The notes beneath the pieces are model-generated. The model had not been told where the DNA came from. It searched no databases and saw only the letters and a list, made by a program, of their open reading frames with translations. Below are positions 15,303 to 24,682 of a DNA stretch of 64,000 nucleotides, piece by piece. The position numbers were made by a program, and so were the translations under genes. How positions within the stretch are numbered: the first letter of the stretch is position 1; the number at the start of each line of letters is the position of its first letter. The stretch is from Acinetobacter corruptisaponis (GTDB lineage Bacteria; Pseudomonadota; Gammaproteobacteria; Pseudomonadales; Moraxellaceae), in NCBI RefSeq assembly GCF_030053775.1, contig NZ_CP125669.1:2537962-2601961 (forward strand). Direction: 5' to 3'.

Positions 15303-15330
15303 TCAATTCGGTTGAGGGTCCCCCACCATA
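15303..15330 (+). repeat. Probable attR: decayed copy of the tRNA-Phe 3' end
   Basis: Shares TTCG, GGGTCCC and CCACCA in the right order with the tRNA-Phe 3' end, with one missing base (GGGTCCC-CCACCA against GGGTCCCGCCACCA) and several substitutions upstream. Placement 47 bases outside the arm repeat supports it. Confidence 0.6.
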
Positions 15331-15334
15331 TTCA

Positions 15335-15367
15335 AAAAGCCCCAAACGAAAGTTTGGGGCTTTTTTT
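15335..15367 (+). terminator. Strong terminator, probably the original one of tRNA-Phe copy 2
   Basis: A 9-bp GC-rich stem, GCCCCAAAC / GTTTGGGGC, with a GAAA loop and seven T. It lies directly outside attR, as expected for the terminator displaced by insertion of the element. Confidence 0.85.
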
Positions 15368-15550
15368 ATTGTTTGATAAATTTTATTGATTCATTGACCA
15401 ACCATGCGCTAAGCTTTCAAGAATTGCATGAAAAATTTGATTGCAAAAATAATAGGCGAATGGCGCCATAATATGCGTCTTTTAAAGACTTGGGTAGAAT
15501 AACTCAGACGATCTAAAAACTTTAAATACAATGATATAAAAGGTATTTCT

Positions 15551-15997
15551 ATGTTCAATACAATTAAATTAAGTACAGCTGCATTTTTATACATATTTTT
15601 AACTGCTTGCGGGGGAGGCGGCGGTGGTTCAGCAAGTACGGACTCTTCCTATTCTAAAAAAATTACCAAAGGTGATGTGACCTATACCTGTAAATCACAA
15701 TCTGCGGCGGATGCCTGTGAAAGTCAGAATAACTGTTCCGCCTGCGAATCATCAGATAATTCAAGCCCAAGTACGACCATTACCGCACAGTGCGCAACGG
15801 GAACCAATACGGTTACGGCGACACAAAATGGTTGTGTTGCATCGATTGGACAGGTCCAGCAAACCAGCGTATGTGTGGGCACATCACTCAGAATGCTTAC
15901 AGGTACAGGCTTTACCAAACAGTATGTTATTGATAATGGCACATCATTTAGCAGTGGAGTGACCTTAAACGGAACAAAAGTCAGCTGTGCTTCATAA
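15551..15997 (+). CDS. Hypothetical lipoprotein
   Basis: A 148-residue exported protein with a clear lipobox: hydrophobic helix, then LTAC with the modified Cys20, followed by a flexible GGGGGGSAS linker. The mature part is Ser/Thr/Asn-rich with about nine further cysteines in its first two thirds (for example YTCKSQSAADACESQNNCSAC), which could form disulfides in the periplasm or at the surface. No family recognised. It is the first native gene after the integrated element and ends at its own terminator. Confidence 0.8.
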   Translation: MFNTIKLSTAAFLYIFLTACGGGGGGSASTDSSYSKKITKGDVTYTCKSQSAADACESQNNCSACESSDNSSPSTTITAQCATGTNTVTATQNGCVASIGQVQQTSVCVGTSLRMLTGTGFTKQYVIDNGTSFSSGVTLNGTKVSCAS

Positions 15998-16014
15998 TTA
16001 AGCCGTAAGTCATG

Positions 16015-16046
16015 TTTTAAAGGTGGTGTATCCACCTTTAATTTTG
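16015..16046 (+). terminator. Terminator of the lipoprotein gene
   Basis: Stem TTAAAGGTGG / CCACCTTTAA (16017-16026 and 16032-16041) and TTTT. The next gene starts nine bases after the hairpin. Confidence 0.75.
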
Positions 16047-16054
16047 GAATACCT

Positions 16055-16786
16055 ATGGAAAAATGGCTTTATTTGTTATGTTTAAGTGTTGGATTTGGTT
16101 TGGGGTATCTGGTCGCGGATTTTCGGCATTTGCCAACAATGCCGTCAAAACCAGTACAGACTACAGCAAAATCTGATCACCATTCTCCTGAAATCACAGA
16201 TGTTGATGATCTTACGGCTTTTACCGTACGGCAGTTGGAAAGTAGTAAAGTACAGCCATTCAATACACTTTCTGGGCAGCAACAACGGCAAATTTCGCAA
16301 ATTCTTGCCAATACACCCGAACAGCAAGTCTCTGACTATCTCAAAAAGGCATTTCCCCGACAGGATTTCTCCATGATTCGGGATAAAAAGGTTTTTGCCC
16401 AACGTGCCCTGGAAGAACTTGGTTCACAAAATGATGATCAGGTATTGGCAGGTCGGTTGGTGCTGGCACTTACGCCAGTCATGCCACAATCTTCAGAGGA
16501 TTTACATCAGGTCCATCATTTCCAAAATATCTTTGCTCATTTTGATACGCTAGGGAAGTTTCCTGAGGATCAGCAGGTTTTTATCCGCTGGTTAAATCGG
16601 GATACAGGTGAGATTCTGGTATTTACACCAAGAAATATTAGTCAGGATTCATCACAAAACTGGATCAGTACTGTACCCACAAATGGCTGGCAGACAGGGA
16701 ATTATGATGTCAAAGTCTACCAGATGTCCGATCAACTCACCCCGATTGCACAGGCAAGTTATCATATTGCGGAAGTGTTAAACTAA
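16055..16786 (+). CDS. Hypothetical membrane-anchored periplasmic protein
   Basis: A 243-residue protein with an N-terminal uncleaved-type signal anchor (WLYLLCLSVGFGLGYLVADF) and a soluble periplasmic part. The middle is helical and Gln-rich (LSGQQQRQISQILANTPEQQ). The C-terminal 80 residues look beta-rich (VFIRWLNRDTGEILVFTPRN, then WQTGNYDVKVYQM), resembling an Ig-like or carbohydrate-binding fold. I do not recognise the family. It converges on the CoA-transferase gene across a bidirectional terminator. Confidence 0.75.
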   Translation: MEKWLYLLCLSVGFGLGYLVADFRHLPTMPSKPVQTTAKSDHHSPEITDVDDLTAFTVRQLESSKVQPFNTLSGQQQRQISQILANTPEQQVSDYLKKAFPRQDFSMIRDKKVFAQRALEELGSQNDDQVLAGRLVLALTPVMPQSSEDLHQVHHFQNIFAHFDTLGKFPEDQQVFIRWLNRDTGEILVFTPRNISQDSSQNWISTVPTNGWQTGNYDVKVYQMSDQLTPIAQASYHIAEVLN

Positions 16787-16793
16787 TGCAGAT

Positions 16794-16825
16794 AAAAAAG
16801 CCAGTTCAACAAGACTGGCTTTTTT
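16794..16825. terminator. Bidirectional terminator
   Basis: A 12-bp stem, AAAAAAGCCAGT / ACTGGCTTTTTT, giving T-runs on both strands between two convergent genes. Confidence 0.9.
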
Positions 16826-16843
16826 ATCTCGTAGCTTAGGAAA

Positions 16844-18367
16844 TTAAGCCGATTTAGCAACCTCAATATTGCTAACCAGCATATGGCCTGTTTCTTCAAA
16901 ATTTGCATGCCAGGACAGCGCTTCACGAAGCAGGTGAGGTGTATGTCCACCACGTTCACAGGCGCGCTCAAAATAGTCCTGAAGTGCGTTACGGTAAAGT
17001 GGATGTACACAGTTCTCAATGATCACCTTGGCACGTTCACGAGGTGCCAGGCCACGTAAATCCGCTAAACCAATTTCAGTCACCAAAATATCAACATCAT
17101 GCTCGTTGTGGTCAACATGGCTGACCATTGGCACGATAGAGGAAATATCACCGCCCTTGGCAATCGACTTGGTTACGAAGATGGCTAGGTGTGCATTACG
17201 GGCAAAGTCACCCGAACCACCGATCCCATTCATCATTTTGGTGCCGCAAACGTGTGTTGAGTTCACATTGCCGTAGATATCAAACTCAAGCGCGGTATTG
17301 ATACCAATAATACCTAAACGGCGAACCAACTCTGGGTGGTTGGACATTTCCTGTGTACGCAACACCAGCTTGTCACGATAGGCCTCAATATTGCCAAACA
17401 CCTTTTCGCCATATTTCTGTGACAGGGTGATAGAGCAGCCTGACGCAAATTTCATTTTTCCAGCATCAATCAATTCAAAAGTACAGTCCTGCAATACTTC
17501 TGAATACATCACCAGATCTTCAAAAGGAGAATCTTTTAAGCCCGTCAGCACCGCATTGGCAATCGAACCAATACCTGCCTGTAAAGGTCCCAGGTTTTTC
17601 GGTAAACGACCCTCAGCCACTTCTTTTTCAAAAAAGGCGATCAGGTGATTGGCAATTCCTTGAGTCTCGTCATCTGGCGGGGTGACGGTTGATGGCGAAT
17701 CCAGCAGGGTGTCATTGAATACAATACCGACAATTTTGGCAGGGTCGATATTGATGACCGTACTTCCCATGCGCTCATCCACCTTGGTCAATGGAATTGG
17801 CTGGCGTGTTGGGCGGTAGGTCGGGATGTAGATGTCATGCAGGCCTTCAAAGGCGGTGCTGGTGTTGGTATTGATTTCAACAATGACTTTTTCAGCAAAA
17901 ATCGCAAAGCTGGCCGAGTTGCCCACTGATGTGGTTGGAATGATGCCACCATCTTCAGTAATCGCCACAGCCTCAATCACCGCAATATCTGGTTTTTTCA
18001 GTTGCAGGTTACGCATGTGCTCCACAGTTTCGGACAGGTGCTGGTCAACAAACATTACTTCGCCGTTGTTGATGGCGCGGCGCAGGGTGTTGTCCACCTG
18101 GAATGGCATGCGACGTGCCAATACACCTGCTTCAGTGAGCTGTTTATCGAGGTCATTGCCTAGACTTGCACCTGTAATTAACGTGATTTTTAACGGATTT
18201 TTCTTGGCGCGTTCAGCAAGTGCCTGAGGAACAGCTTTCGCTTCGCCTGCGCGGGTAAAACCACTCATACCCACCGTCATGTCATTTTCAATAAAGCTGG
18301 CAGCCTGCTCAGCACTCATCACTTTGTCATGCAGTGAGGCAAGGCGAATACGATCTAGAGACATCAT
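16844..18367 (-). CDS. Acetyl-CoA hydrolase/transferase family; succinyl-CoA:acetate CoA-transferase
   Basis: A 507-residue cytosolic class I CoA-transferase of the AarC/Ach1 type. It moves CoA between succinyl-CoA and acetate, helping acetate use or an alternative TCA route. Family motifs seen: MYSEVLQD with Glu290 at the position of the catalytic glutamate, the glycine-rich NGIGGSGDFARNA, and ILVTEIGLADLRGLAPRERA. Length is normal. Two adjacent ATGs (18367 and 18364) are both usable. Hydrolase activity cannot be excluded from sequence, but the AarC-like motifs favour transferase. Confidence 0.9.
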   Translation of the reverse strand: MMSLDRIRLASLHDKVMSAEQAASFIENDMTVGMSGFTRAGEAKAVPQALAERAKKNPLKITLITGASLGNDLDKQLTEAGVLARRMPFQVDNTLRRAINNGEVMFVDQHLSETVEHMRNLQLKKPDIAVIEAVAITEDGGIIPTTSVGNSASFAIFAEKVIVEINTNTSTAFEGLHDIYIPTYRPTRQPIPLTKVDERMGSTVINIDPAKIVGIVFNDTLLDSPSTVTPPDDETQGIANHLIAFFEKEVAEGRLPKNLGPLQAGIGSIANAVLTGLKDSPFEDLVMYSEVLQDCTFELIDAGKMKFASGCSITLSQKYGEKVFGNIEAYRDKLVLRTQEMSNHPELVRRLGIIGINTALEFDIYGNVNSTHVCGTKMMNGIGGSGDFARNAHLAIFVTKSIAKGGDISSIVPMVSHVDHNEHDVDILVTEIGLADLRGLAPRERAKVIIENCVHPLYRNALQDYFERACERGGHTPHLLREALSWHANFEETGHMLVSNIEVAKSA

Positions 18368-18571
18368 CCATTCTCAATTTTGATTTTCATTGGATATGGA
18401 TTTTAGCGCTAAAACGTGAAAAGTGAATTGAACTAAGGCTAAGGTCTAATAGGGTGAAAACAATAGGACGAGGGGTTAGTTGGAACTTACTTAAATTCAG
18501 TATATCCACTTCTTTAATATCTATAGATTTTAATGGTAATTTAGCTAAGAACCGCATGATTGAGCAAGTGA

Positions 18572-18928
18572 ATGAAAAAAAATCAAAGTGTAATTGTTTT
18601 GATGAGTATGCTTGCTTTACATGGCTGTAAAGTTGTTAATCATCATACCGTGAAGCTGACAGGTTCCGCAGAAATGCAGGGAGCAGAAATACACTTGCCG
18701 ATTACAACAGGGCATATTTATCTCTCAACCCAGCAACTGACTGAGAAAGATAAAGAAATTTTAAAAAGCATTTTGCCTTTTCAATGCCTGAAAATTACCT
18801 CTTCTGAACCTTTTGATATGCAAAATCGGGCTGTTCACTTTCGTGACTTCAAGTTTAAAAAATTGCCTATTGGCGATTCAGAATGTCGTAAGATAAAAGT
18901 GGGAACACGTATCAGTGCGACATTTTAA
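18572..18928 (+). CDS. Small hypothetical lipoprotein
   Basis: A 118-residue protein with a short signal sequence (IVLMSMLALHGC) whose lipobox Cys19 would be lipidated. The mature domain is short and probably beta-rich (VKLTGSAEMQGAEIHLPIT, AVHFRDFKFKKLPIGDSECR) with two more cysteines. No family recognised. Its last four bases overlap the tail of the convergent envZ gene; there is no terminator between them. Confidence 0.7.
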   Translation: MKKNQSVIVLMSMLALHGCKVVNHHTVKLTGSAEMQGAEIHLPITTGHIYLSTQQLTEKDKEILKSILPFQCLKITSSEPFDMQNRAVHFRDFKFKKLPIGDSECRKIKVGTRISATF

Positions 18929-20376
18929 AAATGACCGCTTAGGGTTTGCTTGATCTTGTCGATGGTGTTGCTGTGTGATTCATCTTCAGGTGTGGGAATA
19001 GGCAGGGAAATCACCACTTCCAGACCGCCTTGCTCTCGGTTGCGGATGTTGATCTGTCCCTGATGGATGTCCACAATACGTTTGACGATGGCAAGGCCCA
19101 GACCACTTCCCTGAATGGTACGTGCGGAATTGCCACGTACAAAAGGCTGCATCAGTTCCTCCACCTGATCGGGCGGGATGCCTTCTCCATGATCGGCAAC
19201 AGTAATTAAAATATACTGGTCGACATGGCTGGCAGACAGTTCGATGGGTTCTGCACCATAACGCTTGGCATTGTTGATCAGGTTGGCAATCAGACGCTTG
19301 AGTGACAGGCTGCGTGCAGGAATCACGGGAAGTTCCTGTGCCTCAAAACGGATGTCAAGCGGCTTGAACTGCACCACCAGTTCTTGCAGCAAGTTGTTGA
19401 TATTGGTATCCGTCAGCTCCTCATCCGAACCATCACGCATATAAGAAATAAACTGATTCAGGATGGCATCCATATCATCCACATCATAAATCAGCCCCTC
19501 ACGGAAAAACTCATCAGGCAGCATTTCCGCCGTCAGGCGAATACGGGTTAGCGGAGTGCGCAAATCGTGGGAGATGCCCGCCAACATGACACGGCGGTCA
19601 CGCTCAGTTTGTTCCAGTGTATACACCATATGGTTAAAGGCCTGATTGACCTGACGGATTTCCAGTGGCCCGTGGTTGGTGTCCAGATAGGGGGCCTTGC
19701 CCGTTTTACTGTAGTTGTTGGCGGCATTCTGTAGGCGGCGCAAGGGACGGTTCATCTGCCGCACCAGAATCAGGATAATAACGGAGGACAGGATCGGCAC
19801 ACCAAACAGCCATGATGCAATCAGTTCAACACTGTAGTTGGTGTAGGTCTTGAGGGGTTCCCTGACCCAGTTGCCATTCATTTCAGGCGTTTGAATCCAG
19901 ATACGTGGAATCGGCTTGAATTTAAAATAAACGGTAACCTTCTCGACACCCAGCTCTTTGGCAAGCTTTTCCTCAATCTGGTCGGTGAAGAATTCAGCCA
20001 GAAATTTATCTTCCAGTATTGGAAACTCCCGTGGATCGGTTACATATTCAATCCCGATACGGTTTTTTAGCCATGTGTCGATATCGACTTCGGTATCGCG
20101 ATGTAGGATGCGAATGTCAGGATTATTGACCAGTTCCAGCTCAATGGCCAGATAGCGTGCATGCTGTTGCAGTTCAGGAAGATAGAGGGTTCGCCAAAAG
20201 AACCACAAGGACATGAATAGGCTAAAGAACACCGTAAACAGTACCAGTACGGTGGTACGCATTGCGGCAGACCGTGGCTTGATCTTGTCTAAAAAACGTT
20301 CCCACTGGGTCCGTGGCTTTTCAGAGTAGGTCTCAAAGTCGGTAAATTCTTGTGGATCAATCGGTTCAAGCTTCAA
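18925..20376 (-). CDS. envZ: EnvZ-type sensor histidine kinase
   Basis: A 483-residue inner-membrane kinase. TM1 is at about 40-62, then a periplasmic domain of about 115 residues, TM2 at about 185-206, HAMP, and the HisKA box GISHDLRTPLTRIR with phosphorylated His270. The ATPase domain shows N-box Asn365/Asn369 (NLINNAKRYG), G1 DHGEGIP and G2 GSGLGLAIVKRI. It would phosphorylate the adjacent OmpR in response to envelope or osmotic cues. The start is a TTG with AGGAAA upstream; no better ATG precedes the first helix. It follows ompR by 17 bases. Confidence 0.93.
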   Translation of the reverse strand: MKLEPIDPQEFTDFETYSEKPRTQWERFLDKIKPRSAAMRTTVLVLFTVFFSLFMSLWFFWRTLYLPELQQHARYLAIELELVNNPDIRILHRDTEVDIDTWLKNRIGIEYVTDPREFPILEDKFLAEFFTDQIEEKLAKELGVEKVTVYFKFKPIPRIWIQTPEMNGNWVREPLKTYTNYSVELIASWLFGVPILSSVIILILVRQMNRPLRRLQNAANNYSKTGKAPYLDTNHGPLEIRQVNQAFNHMVYTLEQTERDRRVMLAGISHDLRTPLTRIRLTAEMLPDEFFREGLIYDVDDMDAILNQFISYMRDGSDEELTDTNINNLLQELVVQFKPLDIRFEAQELPVIPARSLSLKRLIANLINNAKRYGAEPIELSASHVDQYILITVADHGEGIPPDQVEELMQPFVRGNSARTIQGSGLGLAIVKRIVDIHQGQINIRNREQGGLEVVISLPIPTPEDESHSNTIDKIKQTLSGHF

Positions 20377-20393
20377 GGTTGAGTTTCCTGCAC

Positions 20394-21158
20394 TTACTCA
20401 GCACCATCTGGAACAAAAACGTAGCCCACGCCCCAAACGGTCTGGATGTAGCGGGCGCGGGCAGGATTGTCCTCAATTAAGCGGCGTAAACGGGAAACCT
20501 GTACGTCAATCGAGCGCTCCATCGCACCCCATTCACGGCCACGGGCAAGGTTCATCAGCTTGTCACGGGTCAACGGCTCACGCGGATGCTGAACCAGCGC
20601 TTTCAGCACGGCGAACTCACCTGTGGTCAGGGTCACGACTTGTCCCTCACGGGTGAGGGTGCGGGTAGACAGGTCCAGCGCCCACGGTCCAAAACTAACC
20701 ACTTCAACCTGCTGGCTTGGTGCGCCTGGCACCTCGCGAACCTGACGGCGCAGTACCGCACGGATACGAGCCAACAGTTCATTCGGGTTGAATGGCTTTG
20801 GCAGATAGTCATCTGCACCCGCTTCCAGACCTGCAATACGGTCAGAGTCACTGCCACGTGCGGTTAGCATGATGATTGGGGTGTCAATATTGGACTGGCG
20901 CAGGCGACGACAGATACTTAAGCCATCTTCCACGGGAAGCATAAAGTCGAGCACGATAAGGGAGAACAGTTCACGCTGTAGCAAACGGTCCATCTGGGTG
21001 GCGTCATGCGCGGTTTTTACCACAAAGCCCTTGTCTTCAAGGAAACGTTGTAACAGTGTACGCAAGCGCACATCATCATCGACGACTAGGATGCGTTCGA
21101 CCCGATCGGTTTCATGGTGTACGGTTTCCGTTGATTCGGCAGGTACAACTAAACTCAT
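20394..21158 (-). CDS. ompR: OmpR-type response regulator
   Basis: A 254-residue two-component regulator. The receiver domain has the acidic pocket VVDDDV (27-29), phospho-acceptor Asp71 (LIVLDFMLP), and the conserved Lys in DDYLPKPFNP. The C-terminal winged helix shows TTGEFAVLKALVQHPREPLT and the typical end YIQTVWGVGYVFVPD. In Acinetobacter the OmpR/EnvZ pair affects outer-membrane proteins, osmotic tolerance and virulence. First gene of the pair; transcription starts in the 320-base space shared with tex. Confidence 0.95.
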   Translation of the reverse strand: MSLVVPAESTETVHHETDRVERILVVDDDVRLRTLLQRFLEDKGFVVKTAHDATQMDRLLQRELFSLIVLDFMLPVEDGLSICRRLRQSNIDTPIIMLTARGSDSDRIAGLEAGADDYLPKPFNPNELLARIRAVLRRQVREVPGAPSQQVEVVSFGPWALDLSTRTLTREGQVVTLTTGEFAVLKALVQHPREPLTRDKLMNLARGREWGAMERSIDVQVSRLRRLIEDNPARARYIQTVWGVGYVFVPDGAE

Positions 21159-21477
21159 GATGTGCTCCTTTTATCGTTTATTGTCATCGTCTTTATGCAA
21201 TGCGAAGAAGTATACGATTCATTGCACAGTTTTGGCTATGTTATAAAGCAACAAATATTGCCAATAAAATCAAGAGATAGATACCAAATATATACAGGTA
21301 AAAAGATGACAATCAACCTATTTTTCAATATTTAGCCTAAAAAACGCCGTTATTTTAGAAACATTGACAGATTTGCAAAAACTACTGGTTAAATATTCAA
21401 AAAAACAATGGTGGATTTTATAGCCATGAACTTTATAATCAGTGCTTTTAGACTTAACCCTTGTGGAATCAATCACG
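21159..21477. other. Divergent intergenic region of ompR and tex
   Basis: About 320 AT-rich bases that must contain promoters for ompR (minus) and tex (plus). I see no gene, strong hairpin or repeat that I can defend. Confidence 0.5.
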
Positions 21478-23841
21478 ATGACTGACTTAGTTCAGCAGTT
21501 GGCAAATGAACTTGCCGTACGTCCAAACCAAGTAGAAGCTGCTATTCGTTTAATTGATGAAGGCGCCAGTGTTCCCTTTATTGCACGTTACCGTAAAGAG
21601 GTCACGCAAGGCTTGGACGATACCCAATTACGTCAACTCGATACACGTTTGACTTACTTACGTGATTTATACGAACGCCGTGAGAAAGTGATCCAGTCTT
21701 TACAAGAACAAGATAAATTAAGTGATGATTTATTGGCGCGTGTCAATGCCGCAGAGACCAAGAACGCACTGGAAGAAATTTACGCACCTTACCGTCCAAA
21801 ACGAACCAGCAAATCATTTAAGGCGAAAGAGGCGGGTTTAGGACCAATTGCTGAAAAAATTATTGCAGATCAAATTGATCCAACTGAGGCATTGGCTGGT
21901 TTTAGTCATGAAGATTATCCAGATGTCGAAAGCCAGCTTGATGCAATCCAGCATATTCTGATTGATGACTGGGCGCAAAACATTGCCTTGACCACTGAAT
22001 TAAAGCAAAGCTTTGCCAAAACTGCGGTGTTGAAAAGTGCTGTGGCTTCTGAAGATAAAAAAGAAGTTGGTAAGAAGTTCCGTGATTATTTTGAGTTCTC
22101 TGAAAACCTGAATAAAGTGCCATCACACCGTTTATTGGCAATGTTGCGTGGCCGTCAAGAAAATGTACTGGGCTTAAAGGTAGATGGTGAAGATGATGCA
22201 CCACTGGCACGTATTGAAACCGAATACAATCTTGAAACGTTACAGCCACAAACACGTCAGGACTATTTAAAGCAAACGGCAAAATTGTTCTGGTTGGGCA
22301 AGGTTCGTCCACAAATTGAACATTCATTATTAACAGACAAACGTTTAGCTGCTGAAGCTGAAGCAATGGATGTCTTTGCTGAAAACCTGCGTCACCTACT
22401 GCTATCTGCACCAGCAGGCAGCCGTACTACGCTGGGCGTTGACCCTGGTATCCGTACAGGCGTGAAGCTTGCTGTTGTCAGCGATGCAGGTGATGTATTG
22501 GCACATAGTACAATTTATCCATTTGCCCCTAAAGAAGATAAAGAGGGTTCTATTGCGGAACTTGCCCGTTTGTGTCGAGAGTTCCACGTGGAACTTATTG
22601 CGATTGGCAACGGTACAGCAAGCCGTGAAACAGAGGCAGTGGTTGCAGAAATGATGGCAGCCAATACAGATTTAAATCTGACGCGTATTACCGTAAGTGA
22701 AGCAGGGGCATCTGTTTATTCGGCAAGTGAACTGGCTTCACAGGAACTTCCAGAGCTTGATGTGTCAATTCGTGGTGCAGTGTCAATTGCACGCCGTTTG
22801 CAGGACCCACTCGCTGAACTTGTGAAGATTGATCCGAAATCCATTGGTGTGGGCCAGTATCAGCATGATGTGAACCAGACAGGTTTGGCAAAAACACTGG
22901 ATGCCGTGGTGGAAGACTGTGTGAACGCGGTGGGTGTTGATGTCAATACCGCTTCTCCAGCCATCCTTGCCTACATTGCGGGTTTAAATAAGGCGATTGC
23001 CCAGCAAATCGTTGAATATCGTAAAGAACATGGTCGTTTCGACAACCGTCAAGCCTTGAAAAAAGTGCCACGTTTAGGTGAGCGTACTTTTGAACAATCA
23101 GCAGGCTTCTTACGTGTTCAAAATGGTTCTGAGCCATTGGATGCATCTGCGGTTCACCCTGAAAGTTATGGCTTGGTAGAAAAAATTGTTGCGGCCAAAG
23201 CAACTACGGTCAAAGACATTATCGGCAACACTGAAATCATTCGCCAGGTCAAAGCCGATGAGTTTGTTGATGACAAATTTGGTTTACCGACAATCCAGGA
23301 TATTTTAGCTGAACTTGAAAAGCCTGCGCGGGATCCACGTCCAGAGTTCCGTACTGCCAAATTCCGTGATGACATTACTGAAGTTGCCCAGCTTACCGAA
23401 GGCATGCAGCTTGAGGGTGTCGTGACCAATGTGACGAACTTCGGTGCGTTCGTAGATGTCGGTGTGCATCAGGATGGCTTGGTGCATATTTCTGAACTGG
23501 CGAATGAATTTGTTTCTGATCCACATAAGGTGGTGAAACCAGGTCAAATCGTGCAGGTGCGTGTGATGCAGGTGGATGTGGAGCGTAATCGCGTCAACCT
23601 GAGTATGCGTGCCGAGGGTTCTGCACCTGCAAAAGCACCACGCCAACAGCAACAGCAGCGTCCACAGCAAGACCGTGCGGAACGTTCAGAGCGTAAGCCG
23701 CAGGGACAGCGTCCACCACGTAAAGACGGTGATTTTAAACGTCCGCAAAACAACAAGCCAAAAACCGAGAAACCACAAGAGCAAAAAATTGGTGGATTGG
23801 GTGCTTTGTTGTTGCAGGCGGGAATTAAAGGGACGAAATAA
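21478..23841 (+). CDS. tex: Tex, RNA-binding transcription accessory protein
   Basis: A 787-residue protein. An N-terminal helical domain carries VPFIARYRKEVTQGLDD, followed by a YqgF-like RNase H fold (TTLGVDPGIRTGVKLAVV), helix-hairpin-helix motifs (NKAIAQQIVEYRKEHGRFDNR), and a C-terminal S1 domain (LEGVVTNVTNFGAFVDVGVH to NRVNLSMRAEG). It ends in a Gln/Arg/Pro-rich basic tail (QQQQRPQQDRAERSERK) and a short conserved-looking end. It binds nucleic acid and modulates transcription; the exact role is not settled. The ATG at 21478 begins the conserved MTDLVQQLA; an upstream start would add 12 unlikely residues. Confidence 0.96.
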   Translation: MTDLVQQLANELAVRPNQVEAAIRLIDEGASVPFIARYRKEVTQGLDDTQLRQLDTRLTYLRDLYERREKVIQSLQEQDKLSDDLLARVNAAETKNALEEIYAPYRPKRTSKSFKAKEAGLGPIAEKIIADQIDPTEALAGFSHEDYPDVESQLDAIQHILIDDWAQNIALTTELKQSFAKTAVLKSAVASEDKKEVGKKFRDYFEFSENLNKVPSHRLLAMLRGRQENVLGLKVDGEDDAPLARIETEYNLETLQPQTRQDYLKQTAKLFWLGKVRPQIEHSLLTDKRLAAEAEAMDVFAENLRHLLLSAPAGSRTTLGVDPGIRTGVKLAVVSDAGDVLAHSTIYPFAPKEDKEGSIAELARLCREFHVELIAIGNGTASRETEAVVAEMMAANTDLNLTRITVSEAGASVYSASELASQELPELDVSIRGAVSIARRLQDPLAELVKIDPKSIGVGQYQHDVNQTGLAKTLDAVVEDCVNAVGVDVNTASPAILAYIAGLNKAIAQQIVEYRKEHGRFDNRQALKKVPRLGERTFEQSAGFLRVQNGSEPLDASAVHPESYGLVEKIVAAKATTVKDIIGNTEIIRQVKADEFVDDKFGLPTIQDILAELEKPARDPRPEFRTAKFRDDITEVAQLTEGMQLEGVVTNVTNFGAFVDVGVHQDGLVHISELANEFVSDPHKVVKPGQIVQVRVMQVDVERNRVNLSMRAEGSAPAKAPRQQQQQRPQQDRAERSERKPQGQRPPRKDGDFKRPQNNKPKTEKPQEQKIGGLGALLLQAGIKGTK

Positions 23842-23865
23842 GTCTATTACAATTTTTGATAATGT

Positions 23866-23891
23866 AAAAAACCTCCATCGGGAGGTTTTTT
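23866..23891. terminator. Terminator of tex
   Basis: An 11-bp stem, AAAAAACCTCC / GGAGGTTTTTT, with an ATCG loop. Confidence 0.9.
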
Positions 23892-23974
23892 ACATTCAAA
23901 ATAGATGATTTTTCCACTTTTTATGTTGAACTTTATTATAATTCTCCAGTTTCCAACGCAAGTTTGTTGTTCTT

Positions 23975-24682
23975 ATGTCCCCAGATTCTGCTGAAAATCT
24001 TTCTTCCCCCCAGCATGCTTTTTTACAAGGAGTGATCAAAATACTGCCGCTATGTTTCGCGGTATTGCCGTGGGGCTTGCTGGCAGGCTCAATGGCGATT
24101 CAGGCTGGCCTGACCACTGGGCAAGCCATAGGAATGTCTGCACTGGTTTTTGCGGGTGCAGCACAGTTGATGACACTGGGTTTGGTTATGGCGGGTACAC
24201 CTGCACTCACCATTATCATTTCAGTATTTTTGATTACCACACAGCATTATTTGTATGCCCTATATTTTCGTGAAGAAATTGCCAAACTGCCATTAAAACA
24301 GCGTTTGTTATTTGGTTTTTTGCTGACTGATGAATTGTTTGCTGTTGGTATTCATAAGCGTGAATATTATATTTATTTTTTGCTTGGGGCTGGCAGTTGT
24401 TTCTATTTGGCTTGGGTATTGTTTAGTATTGGCGGTATTGTGTTGGCTTCCTCTCTGCCAAATTTAGATCAATATCATCTCGATTTCTCTATTGTTGCAA
24501 CCTTTATTGCCATCGTGATTCCGTTTATTAAAAACCTAAATACGTTGGTGGGTGTACTGGTTTCGGTGATTTTAACCGTGGTCTTTTTGGGCCTAGGCAT
24601 TAAAAGTGCAGCCATCTTGGCAGGGGTGATTGGAATGTTGACCGCAACCTGCTTGCAGAATTTTCGGGAGCGTATGGCATGA
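23975..24682 (+). CDS. azlC: AzlC-family branched-chain amino acid exporter, large subunit
   Basis: A 235-residue membrane protein with about seven helices. The AzlC signature is seen at the N terminus (LPLCFAVLPWGLLAGSMAIQ) and in MSALVFAGAAQLMTLGL, followed by TTQHYLYAL. With AzlD it forms a two-subunit exporter for branched-chain amino acids and analogues. Its stop overlaps the azlD start by four bases (ATGA at 24679), which couples their synthesis. Confidence 0.9.
   Translation: MSPDSAENLSSPQHAFLQGVIKILPLCFAVLPWGLLAGSMAIQAGLTTGQAIGMSALVFAGAAQLMTLGLVMAGTPALTIIISVFLITTQHYLYALYFREEIAKLPLKQRLLFGFLLTDELFAVGIHKREYYIYFLLGAGSCFYLAWVLFSIGGIVLASSLPNLDQYHLDFSIVATFIAIVIPFIKNLNTLVGVLVSVILTVVFLGLGIKSAAILAGVIGMLTATCLQNFRERMA

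Larger units (their letters stand above)
5974..15330 (+). mobile_element. P4-like integrated element (satellite or integrative island), about 9.3 kb
   Basis: Bounded by the 3' end of tRNA-Phe copy 2 and a degenerate copy of it near 15303-15330. It contains a tyrosine integrase, an AlpA regulator, a BRO-N protein, an Ash-like frame with an immunity-RNA-like structure, a DUF927 primase-helicase and an iteron array, in an order like P4-type satellites. A 26-bp direct repeat sits just inside both ends (6098-6123 and 15231-15256). No capsid, terminase, tail or conjugation genes are seen, so it would depend on a helper for transfer, or be immobile. Exact ends are approximate because the right core is mutated. 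Confidence 0.85.

Noticed and set aside
18925..20376. envZ as a broken gene because it has no ATG at its 5' end
   Set aside because: A TTG with a ribosome site gives a complete kinase with all domains intact.
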